This document shows positions 17,452-25,132 of a DNA stretch of 64,000 nt, piece by piece. Source of the DNA: Streptomyces chattanoogensis (GTDB taxonomy: Bacteria; Actinomycetota; Actinomycetes; Streptomycetales; Streptomycetaceae); contig NZ_LGKG01000035.1 in assembly GCF_001294335.1 (NCBI RefSeq), positions 1 to 64,000 of the forward strand. The letters run 5' to 3'. The notes below the pieces were generated by a model, which saw only the letters and a list, made by a program, of their open reading frames with translations, was not told the DNA's origin and searched no databases. The position numbers were made by a program, and so were the translations under genes. The stretch's first letter is position 1; each line of letters opens with the position of its first letter.

Positions 17452-18990
17452 TCAGCCGGTGAGCGCTGCCGGTTTGCCCTTGCTCCGCGGCCGCTCGTCG
17501 ACCATCTTGCCCCAGACGATCATCCGGAAGGTACTGGTGAATTCCGGGGTGCAGGTCGTCAGTGTGATGTAGCGCCCCGGGCCGGTGAATCCCGATCCGG
17601 GAGGCACGGGGCCGATCACGCTGGTGTTGCTGGGAGACGTCTGCGGGAGGATGCTCTCCATTTCGTACGTGTAGTACGCGCTCTGGGTCTCCACGATGAT
17701 CTTGTCGCCCTTGACGAGCTTGTTGACGTAGCGGAACGGCTCGCCGTGCGTGTTGCGATGGCCGGCCAGCGCGAAGTTGCCCTTCTTGTCCCAGGGCATC
17801 GCGGTCTTGATTCCGCTGCTCTTGTCGTAGTGACCGACCATGCCGTGGTCGAGCACATTGTGCTTGTCGATGCCCTCGGCTATCGGTGCCTTCACATCCA
17901 GCTTGGGGATGTACATGATTCCGAAGCGTTCACCGACCGCGAGGTTCTTCTTCTCTCCGCCGCCCTTTTCCCACTGGTGCTCGAGGGACTGGGCGGCACC
18001 CCCCGCTTCCTCGTCGGCTCTCACGTTCGTCCACCACAGTTGGTAGGTGACGAAGAGCAGCATCAGCACGCCGAGGCTGATGAAGACCTCCCCCACGGCG
18101 CGGCTGACGATCAGGCTGAGACTGTCCTTGGCGGCTCGCGCTGCGCGGCGGGCCTCCAGCCGGGAGGTGGGAGCGGGAGGCGGCTCGGAGGCGGCTTTGG
18201 CGGCCGCGGCGGCACCGGCGCCGTGCCGGCCGCGTCTGCCCCGCTTGGCGGCCTCCTGTGCGGCCTTACGACGAGCTGCGCGGCCGCCCTGCGCCAGGGC
18301 CGCCGATGTTTCACGTGAAACGGCGTCGTCGGCATCGGTTTCACGTGAAACATCGGCACGGGTTTCACGTGAAACATCGTCCTCGCCACGGCCCGCCCCC
18401 TGCTCCTCGGCCTGGCGCAATGCCATGGTCTCGTCGTCCCGCTGCGACTCTGCGGCGAACGTCGGGGCCGAGACGGAGGCCGGGGGCTCCGACGCGGCAT
18501 ACGCCTCGGCGATCGATTTGGCGGCCTGATAGGTCTCGTACCCGGAGCTGTAGCCACGACCGGGGTGCTGGTGATGCTCCCGGTTCTGGCCATACGCGGC
18601 CGACTCGGGCGCAAGGGCACGCGGACGGCGGGGCGTGGCTTCGTAGGAGTGCGGCTCGGGTCCGGGCGACGGGTCCGGCGGGCCGGGCTGTTCCGCTTCG
18701 CGGTGCGGCCGGAACCAGGGCGAGCCGTCGCCCGCGGTGTGGTGGGCAGGCCGCCCGGGTTGTTCATGCGGGCCGGGACCGGGCTCCGGCCGGGATGACT
18801 GGCCCGGCAGCGGGTCGTTCAGGGGGTCGTCGAGCTGCCCCACGGCCGCCTCGAACGCGTCGGGACGGCCGTAAGGATCCAGTGGGGCGTACGGCTCCTG
18901 CGGCGCCGAGGACTGCCCGGACGCATACGCCTGGTCTGACTCGTACGGCTCAGAGGATCTCCCTTCACGCTCCGGGCGCAGGGACGTCAC
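17452..18990 (-). CDS. Class E sortase with a long disordered N-terminal extension carrying three parS sites
   Basis: A 512-residue sortase. The catalytic domain is C-terminal: His411 (LAGHRNTHG), Cys480 (TLTTCTPEF) and Arg489 (STFRMIVWG). One transmembrane helix (about 312-340, LSLIVSRAVGEVFISLGVLMLLF) precedes it. The first 300 residues are Pro/Ser/Glu/Arg-rich, predicted cytoplasmic and disordered. Three VSRET peptides there (DVSRET, DVSRET, AVSRET) are encoded by perfect parS sites at 18308-18375. GTG at 18990 overlaps the stop of the upstream pabA-like gene by 4 bp (GTGA), which decides the start. The extension is unusual for class E sortases, which are mostly 200-350 residues. Confidence 0.9.
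   Translation of the reverse strand: MTSLRPEREGRSSEPYESDQAYASGQSSAPQEPYAPLDPYGRPDAFEAAVGQLDDPLNDPLPGQSSRPEPGPGPHEQPGRPAHHTAGDGSPWFRPHREAEQPGPPDPSPGPEPHSYEATPRRPRALAPESAAYGQNREHHQHPGRGYSSGYETYQAAKSIAEAYAASEPPASVSAPTFAAESQRDDETMALRQAEEQGAGRGEDDVSRETRADVSRETDADDAVSRETSAALAQGGRAARRKAAQEAAKRGRRGRHGAGAAAAAKAASEPPPAPTSRLEARRAARAAKDSLSLIVSRAVGEVFISLGVLMLLFVTYQLWWTNVRADEEAGGAAQSLEHQWEKGGGEKKNLAVGERFGIMYIPKLDVKAPIAEGIDKHNVLDHGMVGHYDKSSGIKTAMPWDKKGNFALAGHRNTHGEPFRYVNKLVKGDKIIVETQSAYYTYEMESILPQTSPSNTSVIGPVPPGSGFTGPGRYITLTTCTPEFTSTFRMIVWGKMVDERPRSKGKPAALTG
18308..18375. other. parS: Three intragenic parS sites (18308-18321, 18338-18351, 18362-18375)
   Basis: Three perfect GTTTCACGTGAAAC copies, the Streptomyces ParB-binding site, start-to-start 30 and 24 bp apart inside the coding region for the disordered N-terminus of the second sortase. 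Each is read as VSRET. About 24 kb from oriC. Confidence 0.93.
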
Positions 18991-19643
18991 GCGCCGGCCT
19001 TGCCGACCACCGGGGCGAGCCCCGCAGACCGCCGCAGGGCTCCCTCGTCGCCGCATTCCACCAGCCAGTTGGCCAGCATCTTGTGCCCCCACTCCGTCAG
19101 CACCGACTCGGGGTGGAACTGCACGCCCTCCACCGGGAGTTCACGGTGTCGCACGCCCATGATGATCCGTCCGCCGGGGGCGTCCTCGGCTTCGGTCCAG
19201 GCCGTGACGAGCAGCTCGTCGGGGACGGTGTCGGGCTCGATGGCGAGGGAGTGGTAGCGGGTGGCCGTGAAGGGGGAGGGCAGGCCGGAGAAGACCCCGG
19301 CGCCCTCGTGGAGGACATGCGAGGTCTTGCCGTGCAGGAGCTCGGGGGCACGGTCCACCACGCCGCCGTAGGCGACCGCCATGGATTGCATGCCCAGACA
19401 GACGCCGAACACCGGTACGCCGGTTTCCGCGCAGTGCCGGACCATGTCGACGCAGACGCCGGCCTGCTCGGGCGTGCCGGGTCCGGGTGAGAGCAGGACC
19501 CCGTCGAAACCGTCCTGGGCATGCCGCGGCGCGACCTCGTCGTTGCGCAGCACCTCGCACTCGGCACCGAGTTGGTAGAGGTACTGGACGAGGTTGAAGA
19601 CAAAGCTGTCGTAGTTGTCGACAACGAGAATCCGTGCGGTCAT
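18987..19643 (-). CDS. pabA: Glutamine amidotransferase, PabA/TrpG type
   Basis: A 218-residue class I amidotransferase that supplies ammonia from glutamine to aminodeoxychorismate or anthranilate synthase. The nucleophile is Cys82 (FGVCLGMQSMA), with His176 and Glu178 in VQFHPESVL; SPGPGTPEQAG is the oxyanion-loop region. The PabB/TrpE partner is not in this window, so folate versus tryptophan cannot be settled from sequence. The gene overlaps both neighbours by 4 bp: a 58-aa membrane protein upstream and a class E sortase downstream. It therefore sits inside a translationally coupled unit with envelope genes, an odd but apparently conserved context. Confidence 0.93.
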   Translation of the reverse strand: MTARILVVDNYDSFVFNLVQYLYQLGAECEVLRNDEVAPRHAQDGFDGVLLSPGPGTPEQAGVCVDMVRHCAETGVPVFGVCLGMQSMAVAYGGVVDRAPELLHGKTSHVLHEGAGVFSGLPSPFTATRYHSLAIEPDTVPDELLVTAWTEAEDAPGGRIIMGVRHRELPVEGVQFHPESVLTEWGHKMLANWLVECGDEGALRRSAGLAPVVGKAGA

Positions 19644-19816
19644 CGCAGTGCAGCCATCCCTTCATTGACCGTGACGTCATTGAAGGGGAGCAGCGGCTCC
19701 GCCCACGGAAAGACGTACTGGAAGAGTACGAAGACGACCGCCAGCACCAGCACCAGTGAAATCAGCGCCTTCACCCATGCGTTGCCCGGCAGATGCCGCC
19801 AGATCCAGCCGTACAT
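19640..19816 (-). CDS. Small single-pass membrane protein (58 aa)
   Basis: A short gene translating to MYGWIWRHLPGNAWVKALIS..., with one strong transmembrane helix (about 15-37) and a C-terminal WAEPLLPFNDVTVNEG segment likely outside the membrane. AAGGGGA lies 9-10 bases upstream of the ATG. Its TGA overlaps the ATG of the pabA-like gene (ATGA), strong evidence that it is translated. From memory a small hypothetical gene is annotated at this position in S. coelicolor. Function unknown. Confidence 0.8.
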   Translation of the reverse strand: MYGWIWRHLPGNAWVKALISLVLVLAVVFVLFQYVFPWAEPLLPFNDVTVNEGMAALR

Positions 19817-19897
19817 GCGCTCGCTGTCCCCTTGCCGATGCCGATGCCGATGTCGATTGCCCCACCAGACTAAGGGGCGAGGGCGGGCGCTGGTGGG

Positions 19898-20608
19898 TCA
19901 GCCGGTCAAAGCCGATGGCCTTCCCTGTGCGACGGGTTGGGTGGAATCCAGGTGCGCCCAGGCGATCAGCCGGTGGCTGTGGCCCCATTCCGGCTCGCAG
20001 GTGGTCAGGGTGAGATAGCGCCCGGGGCCGTTGTAGCCGGATTTCGCGGGTACGGGATCGATCACACCGATGTCGCCGGGCAGCGTGGTGTAGGGGCGGT
20101 TGTCGATGCGGTACGTGAACCAGGTGGTGCCGTCGGTGAGCACCACGGCGTCGCCGGATCGCAGGCGGGGAAAGTCCTTGAAGGGGTCACCGTAGGTGCG
20201 ACGGTGCCCGGCGACGGCGAAGTTGCCGACCTGGCCGAGCCGCGCGGTGTGGTCGTAGTGGCCCAGGCCGCGTTCGAGGATGTCGGTCGCGGTGCCTTGC
20301 AGTACGGGTTTGGCCCAGTCCGCGCCGAGGCGGGGGATGTACATCACGGCGAAGGAGGCGCCGGTTCGGTAGGGGCCGGGCGGCTTGGCGCGGGAGGGCA
20401 CGGGGGCGCTGTCGTCGGAGGCGGCCGGGCCCGCCGACCACTGTTCCTGGAGCTTGCCGATCTCGCCGTCCATCGCGCTGTCGGCCCGTACGCCGGTCCA
20501 GAAGAGCACATAGACGACGAAGAGCACGATGAGTGCGCCGGCGGTGACACAGATTTCGCTGAGCGTCCGTACGATCCACCGCACCGTCGTCCGGCTCCGC
20601 AGCGTCAT
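19898..20608 (-). CDS. Class E sortase (third of three)
   Basis: A 236-residue sortase with an N-terminal membrane helix (about 14-40, TLSEICVTAGALIVLFVVYVLFW), His135 (VAGHRRTYG), Cys204 (TLTTCEPEWG) and Arg213 (HSHRLIAWAHL). All catalytic residues are present, so it should be active. It is more diverged than the other two around the active site (CEPEWGHSHR rather than CTPxxTSxxR), hinting at a different substrate or partner. It lies 81 bp upstream of the small membrane protein and may head the pabA-sortase transcript. ATG at 20608. Confidence 0.92.
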   Translation of the reverse strand: MTLRSRTTVRWIVRTLSEICVTAGALIVLFVVYVLFWTGVRADSAMDGEIGKLQEQWSAGPAASDDSAPVPSRAKPPGPYRTGASFAVMYIPRLGADWAKPVLQGTATDILERGLGHYDHTARLGQVGNFAVAGHRRTYGDPFKDFPRLRSGDAVVLTDGTTWFTYRIDNRPYTTLPGDIGVIDPVPAKSGYNGPGRYLTLTTCEPEWGHSHRLIAWAHLDSTQPVAQGRPSALTG

Positions 20609-20645
20609 CCGTACCCGCCCCTCCCGCCGCCCCGCGGCGCGCGGG

Positions 20646-21416
20646 CTACGGCTTCACAGGCTGTGCGTAATGGAGGTCCACTGTGCCGGAGTAGCCGGGC
20701 AGAGTCACCGTCTCGTGCTGGTCGACTTTCCAGCCCAGGCCGTAGGCGTTCACGTACTGCAGATAGTTCTGGATGGCGGGCGAGGCGGTGAGCGCCCGGG
20801 TGAGCGCCGCGCGGTCGCCGACGGCGGTGATGGTGTACGGCGGGGAGTAGACCCGGCCCTGGAGGATCAGGGTGTTGCCGACGCAGCGCACCGCGCTGGT
20901 GGAGATCAGCCGCTGGTTCTTGACCTTGATGCCCTTGGCGCCGCCCTGCCACAGGGCGTTCACCACGGCCTGCAGGTCCTGCTGGTGGATGACCAGGTCG
21001 TTGGGCTGCGGCTCGGGGATGCCGGGGATCTTGGCGGTGGCGTTGGGCGGCGCGTCGGTGAGCGTGACGGTGAGTCCCTCGCCGGTCAGCGGCTTGGTGC
21101 CGGCGTTCTTCTCCAGGGCCTTGAGCTTGGCGTCCTCGGCCTCGGAGCTGCCGTTGTCACGCTGGGCGAGGGCGTCCACGCGTTCCCGCAGGATGGCGTT
21201 ACGGTCGTCCTGGGTACCGTTTTTGCGGCTGCGTTCCTGGATGAGGTCGGACAGGCGCAGCATGGAGTCGTCCGAGCGCAGATTGGTGCCGCGGGCGGTG
21301 TCGAAGCTCAGCCAGAACAGCAGACCGGCGAGTGCGAAGACGGCGAGCGTCAGCAGCCGTACCGGCCGCAGGCGGCGGCGGGCGGGGCGACCTGGGGAGT
21401 CAGCAAGATTGCTCAA
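20646..21416 (-). CDS. DUF881 membrane-anchored protein
   Basis: A 256-residue protein with one transmembrane helix (about 20-38, [19 protein letters not shown]), an extracellular coiled-coil-like region ([27 protein letters not shown], about 63-90), and the DUF881 domain with [36 protein letters not shown] and INDQRL-like [31 protein letters not shown]. The family is found next to division genes in actinobacteria; its role is unknown. The start is a TTG at 21416 preceded by GTAAGGG. It is divergent from crgA. Confidence 0.87.
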   Translation of the reverse strand: MSNLADSPGRPARRRLRPVRLLTLAVFALAGLLFWLSFDTARGTNLRSDDSMLRLSDLIQERSRKNGTQDDRNAILRERVDALAQRDNGSSEAEDAKLKALEKNAGTKPLTGEGLTVTLTDAPPNATAKIPGIPEPQPNDLVIHQQDLQAVVNALWQGGAKGIKVKNQRLISTSAVRCVGNTLILQGRVYSPPYTITAVGDRAALTRALTASPAIQNYLQYVNAYGLGWKVDQHETVTLPGYSGTVDLHYAQPVKP

Positions 21417-21595
21417 CGTACCCTTACTCCTTACGACGCCGCGGAAGCACTACGCTAACGGACGCCCGGGCGAGGAATCGCTCCCCACCGCTTCCACTCC
21501 CGGCACCCGTTCCGTATCGCCCCCTCAGGTGGGGGCACCGCCCGCTCGAGCGCCGCCCGGAGTGGGGGAGCAGCGCATCGACAGGAGTGTTCCTC

Positions 21596-21850
21596 GTGCC
21601 GAAGTCACGGATCCGCAAGAAGGACGACTTCACGCCGCCGCCGGCGAAGACCACCAGTCTGAAGATGAATTCAGGCCGTGGCTGGGTGGCGCCTCTGATG
21701 CTGGCGATGTTCCTGATCGGGCTCGCCTGGATCGTGCTCTTCTACGTCTCCGAGGGCGACCTTCCGATCAAGGCCCTCGGCAACTGGAACATCGTGTGCG
21801 GTTTCGGCTTCATCGCGGTGGGCTTCGGCGTCTCCACGCAGTGGAAGTAG
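21596..21850 (+). CDS. crgA: Cell division inhibitor / divisome protein CrgA
   Basis: An 84-residue membrane protein: basic N-terminus [16 protein letters not shown], two transmembrane helices (about 31-51 and 65-80) and the short tail GVSTQWK, all diagnostic of CrgA. In Streptomyces CrgA affects FtsZ-ring formation and coordinates growth with sporulation septation; in mycobacteria it recruits PBPs and interacts with FtsZ/FtsI. The GTG start at 21596 has GGAG 9 bases upstream. Confidence 0.96.
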   Translation: MPKSRIRKKDDFTPPPAKTTSLKMNSGRGWVAPLMLAMFLIGLAWIVLFYVSEGDLPIKALGNWNIVCGFGFIAVGFGVSTQWK

Positions 21851-21883
21851 GGCGGACACCGGCCGGGCAAGTCCTGCCCAAGG

Positions 21884-22083
21884 CCATCCACACGGTTATC
21901 CACAGGCGGGGAAAACTTCAGAAGATCTGTGGATAACCTTCGGGAGGTTGACGCTGGTGTGACCGGCAGCGGTCGCCTCCCGACCCCCGCCACCCCTGCC
22001 CTGACTGGGGAAACGCAGGTCAGCGCGGCACCGGACGGGTGTTCCCCACAGCTCGCACAAGATCCGCCACGTACTGTGGACAA
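21884..22083. promoter_or_regulatory. Cluster of DnaA boxes between crgA and the rhomboid gene
   Basis: Five DnaA-box-like nonamers in 200 bp: 21884-21892 CCATCCACA, 21896-21904 TTATCCACA, 21928-21936 TTATCCACA (minus), 22032-22040 TTCCCCACA and 22075-22083 TTGTCCACA (minus, perfect consensus). Both flanking genes end here, so no promoter is needed. About 20 kb from oriC. A DnaA-titrating cluster near oriC (H69) has been described in S. coelicolor, as I recall; this may be its counterpart. Confidence 0.75.
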
Positions 22084-22110
22084 CTTGGCGCAGCGGGGCC
22101 CGGGCGGCCC

Positions 22111-23013
22111 TCAGCCCACCAGCTGGAGGGTGCGCACCCACACCACCGCGACGATCGCCAGCAGCGTCACCACACACGTCGCGGTCTGCACCAGAGTCCG
22201 GCGCGCGCGCGGCGCATGCACCATTCCGTATGCCACTGCGGCGCCCACCACCAGGCCGCCGATGTGCGCCTGCCAGGAGATGTTCGGCCAGGTGAAGGTG
22301 AAGACCAGGTTGAGGCCGAGCAGGATCAGGACCGGCTTCATGTCGTAGTTCAGCCGCCGCATCAGGACGGCGGTGGCGCCCAGCAACCCGAAGATCGCGC
22401 CGGAGGCACCGAGGGAGGACGCGTACGGCCCGGCGGCCAGATACGTCAGGGCGCTGCCGCCGAGACCGGAGAGCATGTACAGGGCGGTGAACCGGAGCCG
22501 GCCGAGCGCCGCTTCCAGCGGCGGGCCCAGCCACCACAGCGAGAGCATGTTGAACGCGATGTGCGGGATCTCCTGGTGCAGGAACATCGCGGTCACCAGG
22601 CGGTACCACTCGCCCTCGGCGACCCCCTGGGGCAGATAGCCGGGAGGGGTCTTGCCGAGCATGACCAGCTCGCTCAGCAGTCGGGTGCCGTCCGCCTGCA
22701 CCGCGATGAAGACCGCCAGGTTGATGCCCATCAGGATCAGGGTGATCAGCCGCGGATTGGCGGCGACGGCGCCGCCCGCGATGGTGCGCGGCGCCGCGGC
22801 CGTCGCCGAGCGCCCGTTGCCGCCACCGCCGCGGACGCAGTCCGGGCACTGGAAGCCGACCGAAGCGCTGACCATGCAGTCCGGGCAGATCGGCTTCTCG
22901 CAGCGGGTGCAGCGGATGCCGGTCGTACGGTCCGGATGGCGATAGCACGCCGGGAGACCGTCGCCACCGTGGGCGTCCTTCGGCTCCTGTGGGCTGCCTG
23001 GCACCTGGTCCAT
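22111..23013 (-). CDS. Rhomboid-family intramembrane serine protease with N-terminal zinc ribbon
   Basis: A 300-residue polytopic protease. The N-terminal cytoplasmic part holds a B-box-like zinc-binding module with CYRHP, CTRC, CPDC and CPDC cysteine pairs (about 23-59). The rhomboid domain carries HIAFN (151-155), the catalytic GASG with Ser204, and His250 in QAHIGGLVVG, forming the Ser-His dyad. It cleaves membrane protein substrates within the bilayer; the substrate is unknown. The ATG at 23013 is preceded by GAGGGACCG. Zinc-ribbon rhomboids next to crgA are typical of actinobacteria. Confidence 0.93.
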   Translation of the reverse strand: MDQVPGSPQEPKDAHGGDGLPACYRHPDRTTGIRCTRCEKPICPDCMVSASVGFQCPDCVRGGGGNGRSATAAAPRTIAGGAVAANPRLITLILMGINLAVFIAVQADGTRLLSELVMLGKTPPGYLPQGVAEGEWYRLVTAMFLHQEIPHIAFNMLSLWWLGPPLEAALGRLRFTALYMLSGLGGSALTYLAAGPYASSLGASGAIFGLLGATAVLMRRLNYDMKPVLILLGLNLVFTFTWPNISWQAHIGGLVVGAAVAYGMVHAPRARRTLVQTATCVVTLLAIVAVVWVRTLQLVG

Positions 23014-23093
23014 CGGTCCCCTCGTCCTTCTCGTCCGGTCAATCAAGCGCACCGCCGCCGCCCGTCACCGGACACCGCCCCTGAACGTGCTTC

Positions 23094-23126
23094 GCGCCCC
23101 GCCTGATGTACGACCGGGCGGGGCGC
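23094..23126 (-). terminator. Terminator of the cyclophilin gene
   Basis: A perfect 10-bp GC-rich stem (23094-23103 with 23117-23126) and 13-base loop, 53 bp downstream of the leftward cyclophilin stop and upstream of the rhomboid gene. Confidence 0.65.
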
Positions 23127-23178
23127 ATGGTTCCCCGAGCGGGACGCTGTCGGTCCGGCTCGGGGCCGCGGGACTCGC

Positions 23179-23706
23179 TCAGCGGGTCTCGATCACGACC
23201 GACTCGATGACGACCTCGTTGACCGGACGGTCGGTCCGGGCGTCGGTCTGGGTTCCGGCGATGGCGTCCACGACCTTCTTGCTGGCCTCGTTGGTGACCT
23301 CACCGAAGATGGTGTGCTTGCCGGTCAGCCACGCGGTCGGCGCGACGGTGATGAAGAACTGCGAGCCGTTGGTGCCCGGACCGGCGTTCGCCATGGCGAG
23401 CAGGTAGGGCTTGTTGAACGCCAGGTCGGGGTGGAACTCGTCCCCGAACTGGTAGCCCGGGCCGCCGGTGCCGTTGCCCAGCGGGTCCCCGCCCTGGATC
23501 ATGAAGCCGCTGATGACGCGGTGGAAGACCGTGCCGTCGTACAGCTTGTCCTGGGACCGCTTGCCGGTCTCCGGGTGCGTCCACTCGCGCTCACCCTTGG
23601 CGAGCTCGACGAAGTTCTTGACCGTCTTGGGGGCATGGTTCGGCAGAAGCCGAATCTCGATGTCGCCCTGGTTGGTCTTCAGGGTGGCGTAGAGCTGTTC
23701 AGCCAC
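23179..23706 (-). CDS. ppiA: Peptidyl-prolyl cis-trans isomerase (cyclophilin)
   Basis: A 175-residue cytoplasmic cyclophilin without a signal peptide. Typical core: NHAPKTVKNFVELAKGE, YDGTVFHRVISGFMIQGGDPLGNGTGGPGYQFGDEF, LAMANAGPGTNGSQFFITVAPTAWLTGKHTIFGEV. The residues corresponding to the catalytic Arg and Phe (FHRV, QFFIT) are present. It speeds proline isomerisation in protein folding. GTG at 23706 starts the conserved MAEQLYATLKTNQGDIEI. A location near oriC is common for ppiA in actinobacteria. Confidence 0.95.
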   Translation of the reverse strand: MAEQLYATLKTNQGDIEIRLLPNHAPKTVKNFVELAKGEREWTHPETGKRSQDKLYDGTVFHRVISGFMIQGGDPLGNGTGGPGYQFGDEFHPDLAFNKPYLLAMANAGPGTNGSQFFITVAPTAWLTGKHTIFGEVTNEASKKVVDAIAGTQTDARTDRPVNEVVIESVVIETR

Positions 23707-24096
23707 GGTCTACCTTCCATAAGTGTTCACTGGCGGTATCCGATCCTCGCACGGACCGGCCCGCCCGTCGCCCGGCCACCACCCCTCGACGAGCCTCGCG
23801 CCGTTTTTTTGCCGTCGCCCAGCCACCACCCTTCAGCGGCCTTGCTGCGGATTTCTCGCCCCCGCAGCCGGTTTCCCTGCCGGCGGACCGGGCCGTGGGA
23901 ACCGGGCGCGCGGGACGGCAAACCGTGGCATGGTCGTCACGAGGCTCCGAAAGGTCCCCAATGACCCGGATGCCCGCTCGCGCATGCCGTATGACACGTC
24001 AGCGGGCATGATCTCCAGACCGGGTGGACAGGCGACACAGCAGACATGGGGGACCGCCCCCACGATCCCGGACACGCCACCGAGGAGGAGGATCCC
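23707..24096. other. Divergent intergenic region with a 22-bp direct repeat
   Basis: 390 bp between the divergent cyclophilin and DUF5324 genes. An imperfect 22-bp direct repeat occurs at 23766-23787 and 23813-23834 (two mismatches), separated by a T7 run at 23804-23810 that stands out in this GC-rich DNA. Promoters for both genes must lie here, but I cannot place the boxes. Confidence 0.45.
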
Positions 24097-24810
24097 GTGA
24101 CCCGCAAGGACAGCGTGCGCGCCGCGACCGGCACGGCCAGGGACAGCGTGCGGCACGCCGCGGAGGTGGTGGCTCCGTATGCCGGTACGGCCAAGGATGC
24201 CGCCGTGCACTACGCGCATGAGGCCCGGACCCGCATGGGCCCCAAGGTCGCCGAAGCCGCGCACCAGGCCCGTGCGCAGTACGAGGCACATCTGCACCCC
24301 CGCCTCGAGCACGCCCGTGACGTCCTGCCGCCCAAGGTGGACGCCGCGGCCTGCCGCGCCGCCGGGCGGACCCGTAAGGCCGCCCGCCAGGCCGCCGAGT
24401 ACACGGCGCCGCGGCTGGAGCACGCGGTGAGCACCGCCCGCGCGGCCGCCGAGCCGGTGCGCGAGGAAGCCCTGGCCCGTGGCACCGCCGCGCTCGCCGC
24501 GCTGCGCGGCCAGGTGACGGCCGCCGAGATCGCCAAGCTCCAGAAGAAGCACCACCGCCGCGCCTGCGCCGGCAAGGCCGCCAAACGGCTGACGGTCCTG
24601 GGCATCCTGGTGGGCGGCGCGGTCGCCGCCTGGAAGTGGTGGGACAAGCAGGCCAACCCGGACTGGCTGGTCGAGCCGCCGGCGCCCACCGAGGTCGGCG
24701 AGCGCGGCCGCCTGGGCGCCGTCGACGGGAGCGAGGGCGCCGCTCTCGACCCCGAGGTGCAGGCCAAACAGGACGACTCCGACAAGCGCGGCGGCGGCAC
24801 CACCGCCTGA
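24097..24810 (+). CDS. DUF5324 family protein
   Basis: A 237-residue Streptomyces-type protein beginning MTRKDSVRAATGTARDSVRHAAE. The first 165 residues are Ala-rich, charged and helical (repeats such as AHEARTRMGPKVAEAAHQARAQYEAHL), like an apolipoprotein- or LEA-like amphipathic helix series. A transmembrane helix near 165-182 (LTVLGILVGGAVAAWKWW) follows, then an acidic Gly/Asp-rich tail. GTG at 24097 has GGAGGAGG upstream. Function unknown; the structure suggests a membrane-associated, helical cytoplasmic protein. The family assignment is from overall pattern. Confidence 0.8.
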   Translation: MTRKDSVRAATGTARDSVRHAAEVVAPYAGTAKDAAVHYAHEARTRMGPKVAEAAHQARAQYEAHLHPRLEHARDVLPPKVDAAACRAAGRTRKAARQAAEYTAPRLEHAVSTARAAAEPVREEALARGTAALAALRGQVTAAEIAKLQKKHHRRACAGKAAKRLTVLGILVGGAVAAWKWWDKQANPDWLVEPPAPTEVGERGRLGAVDGSEGAALDPEVQAKQDDSDKRGGGTTA

Positions 24811-25132
24811 CGCGCCCCCGCACCACCGCAGCGGGCCGTGCCCGACCGTCCCCTCAACGGGGCGGCGGGCACGGCCCGTTGGCGTTCCTCCCACCGCCGG
24901 GACGGCCGGCTCGCCACCGCCCCCGCAGAGACTCGCACGGCATCTCCGCAAGCCGGGCCCGTACGGCATAACGCTCTGTCAGGACCGTGCGGCCACGCAG
25001 GTGAAACACGCGCCTTCAGGATCACCAAGCGTGCCGAAAAGCATATTGGCCGGTTACCTCGTGCCTGCCCATCGGTCGCGGTGTGCACCTCGCGCCACGG
25101 CCGCTGCCGGAGCACAGCGGAGGAGTACCGTC
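24811..25132. other. Intergenic region upstream of the Rpf-like gene
   Basis: 322 bp. The first part holds the DUF5324 terminator (24832-24878). The rest would carry the promoter and leader of the rightward Rpf/LysM gene. I looked for a c-di-AMP (ydaO) riboswitch, known upstream of some Streptomyces rpf genes, and did not recognise one. Confidence 0.45.
24832..24878 (+). terminator. Large hairpin terminator after DUF5324
   Basis: A perfect 13-bp stem (24832-24844 with 24866-24878) enclosing a smaller CCCC/GGGG hairpin, 21 bp past the DUF5324 stop codon. Confidence 0.75.

Noticed and set aside
18308..18375. VSRET as a functional peptide motif (e.g. phosphorylation or docking) in unrelated proteins
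   Set aside because: The identical DNA palindrome also occurs in noncoding gaps with no protein product, so DNA function explains the peptide better. A secondary protein role is not excluded.
25001..25132. c-di-AMP (ydaO) riboswitch upstream of the Rpf-like gene
   Set aside because: I could not find its conserved core, and the 24811-25132 gap is mostly terminator and short leader.
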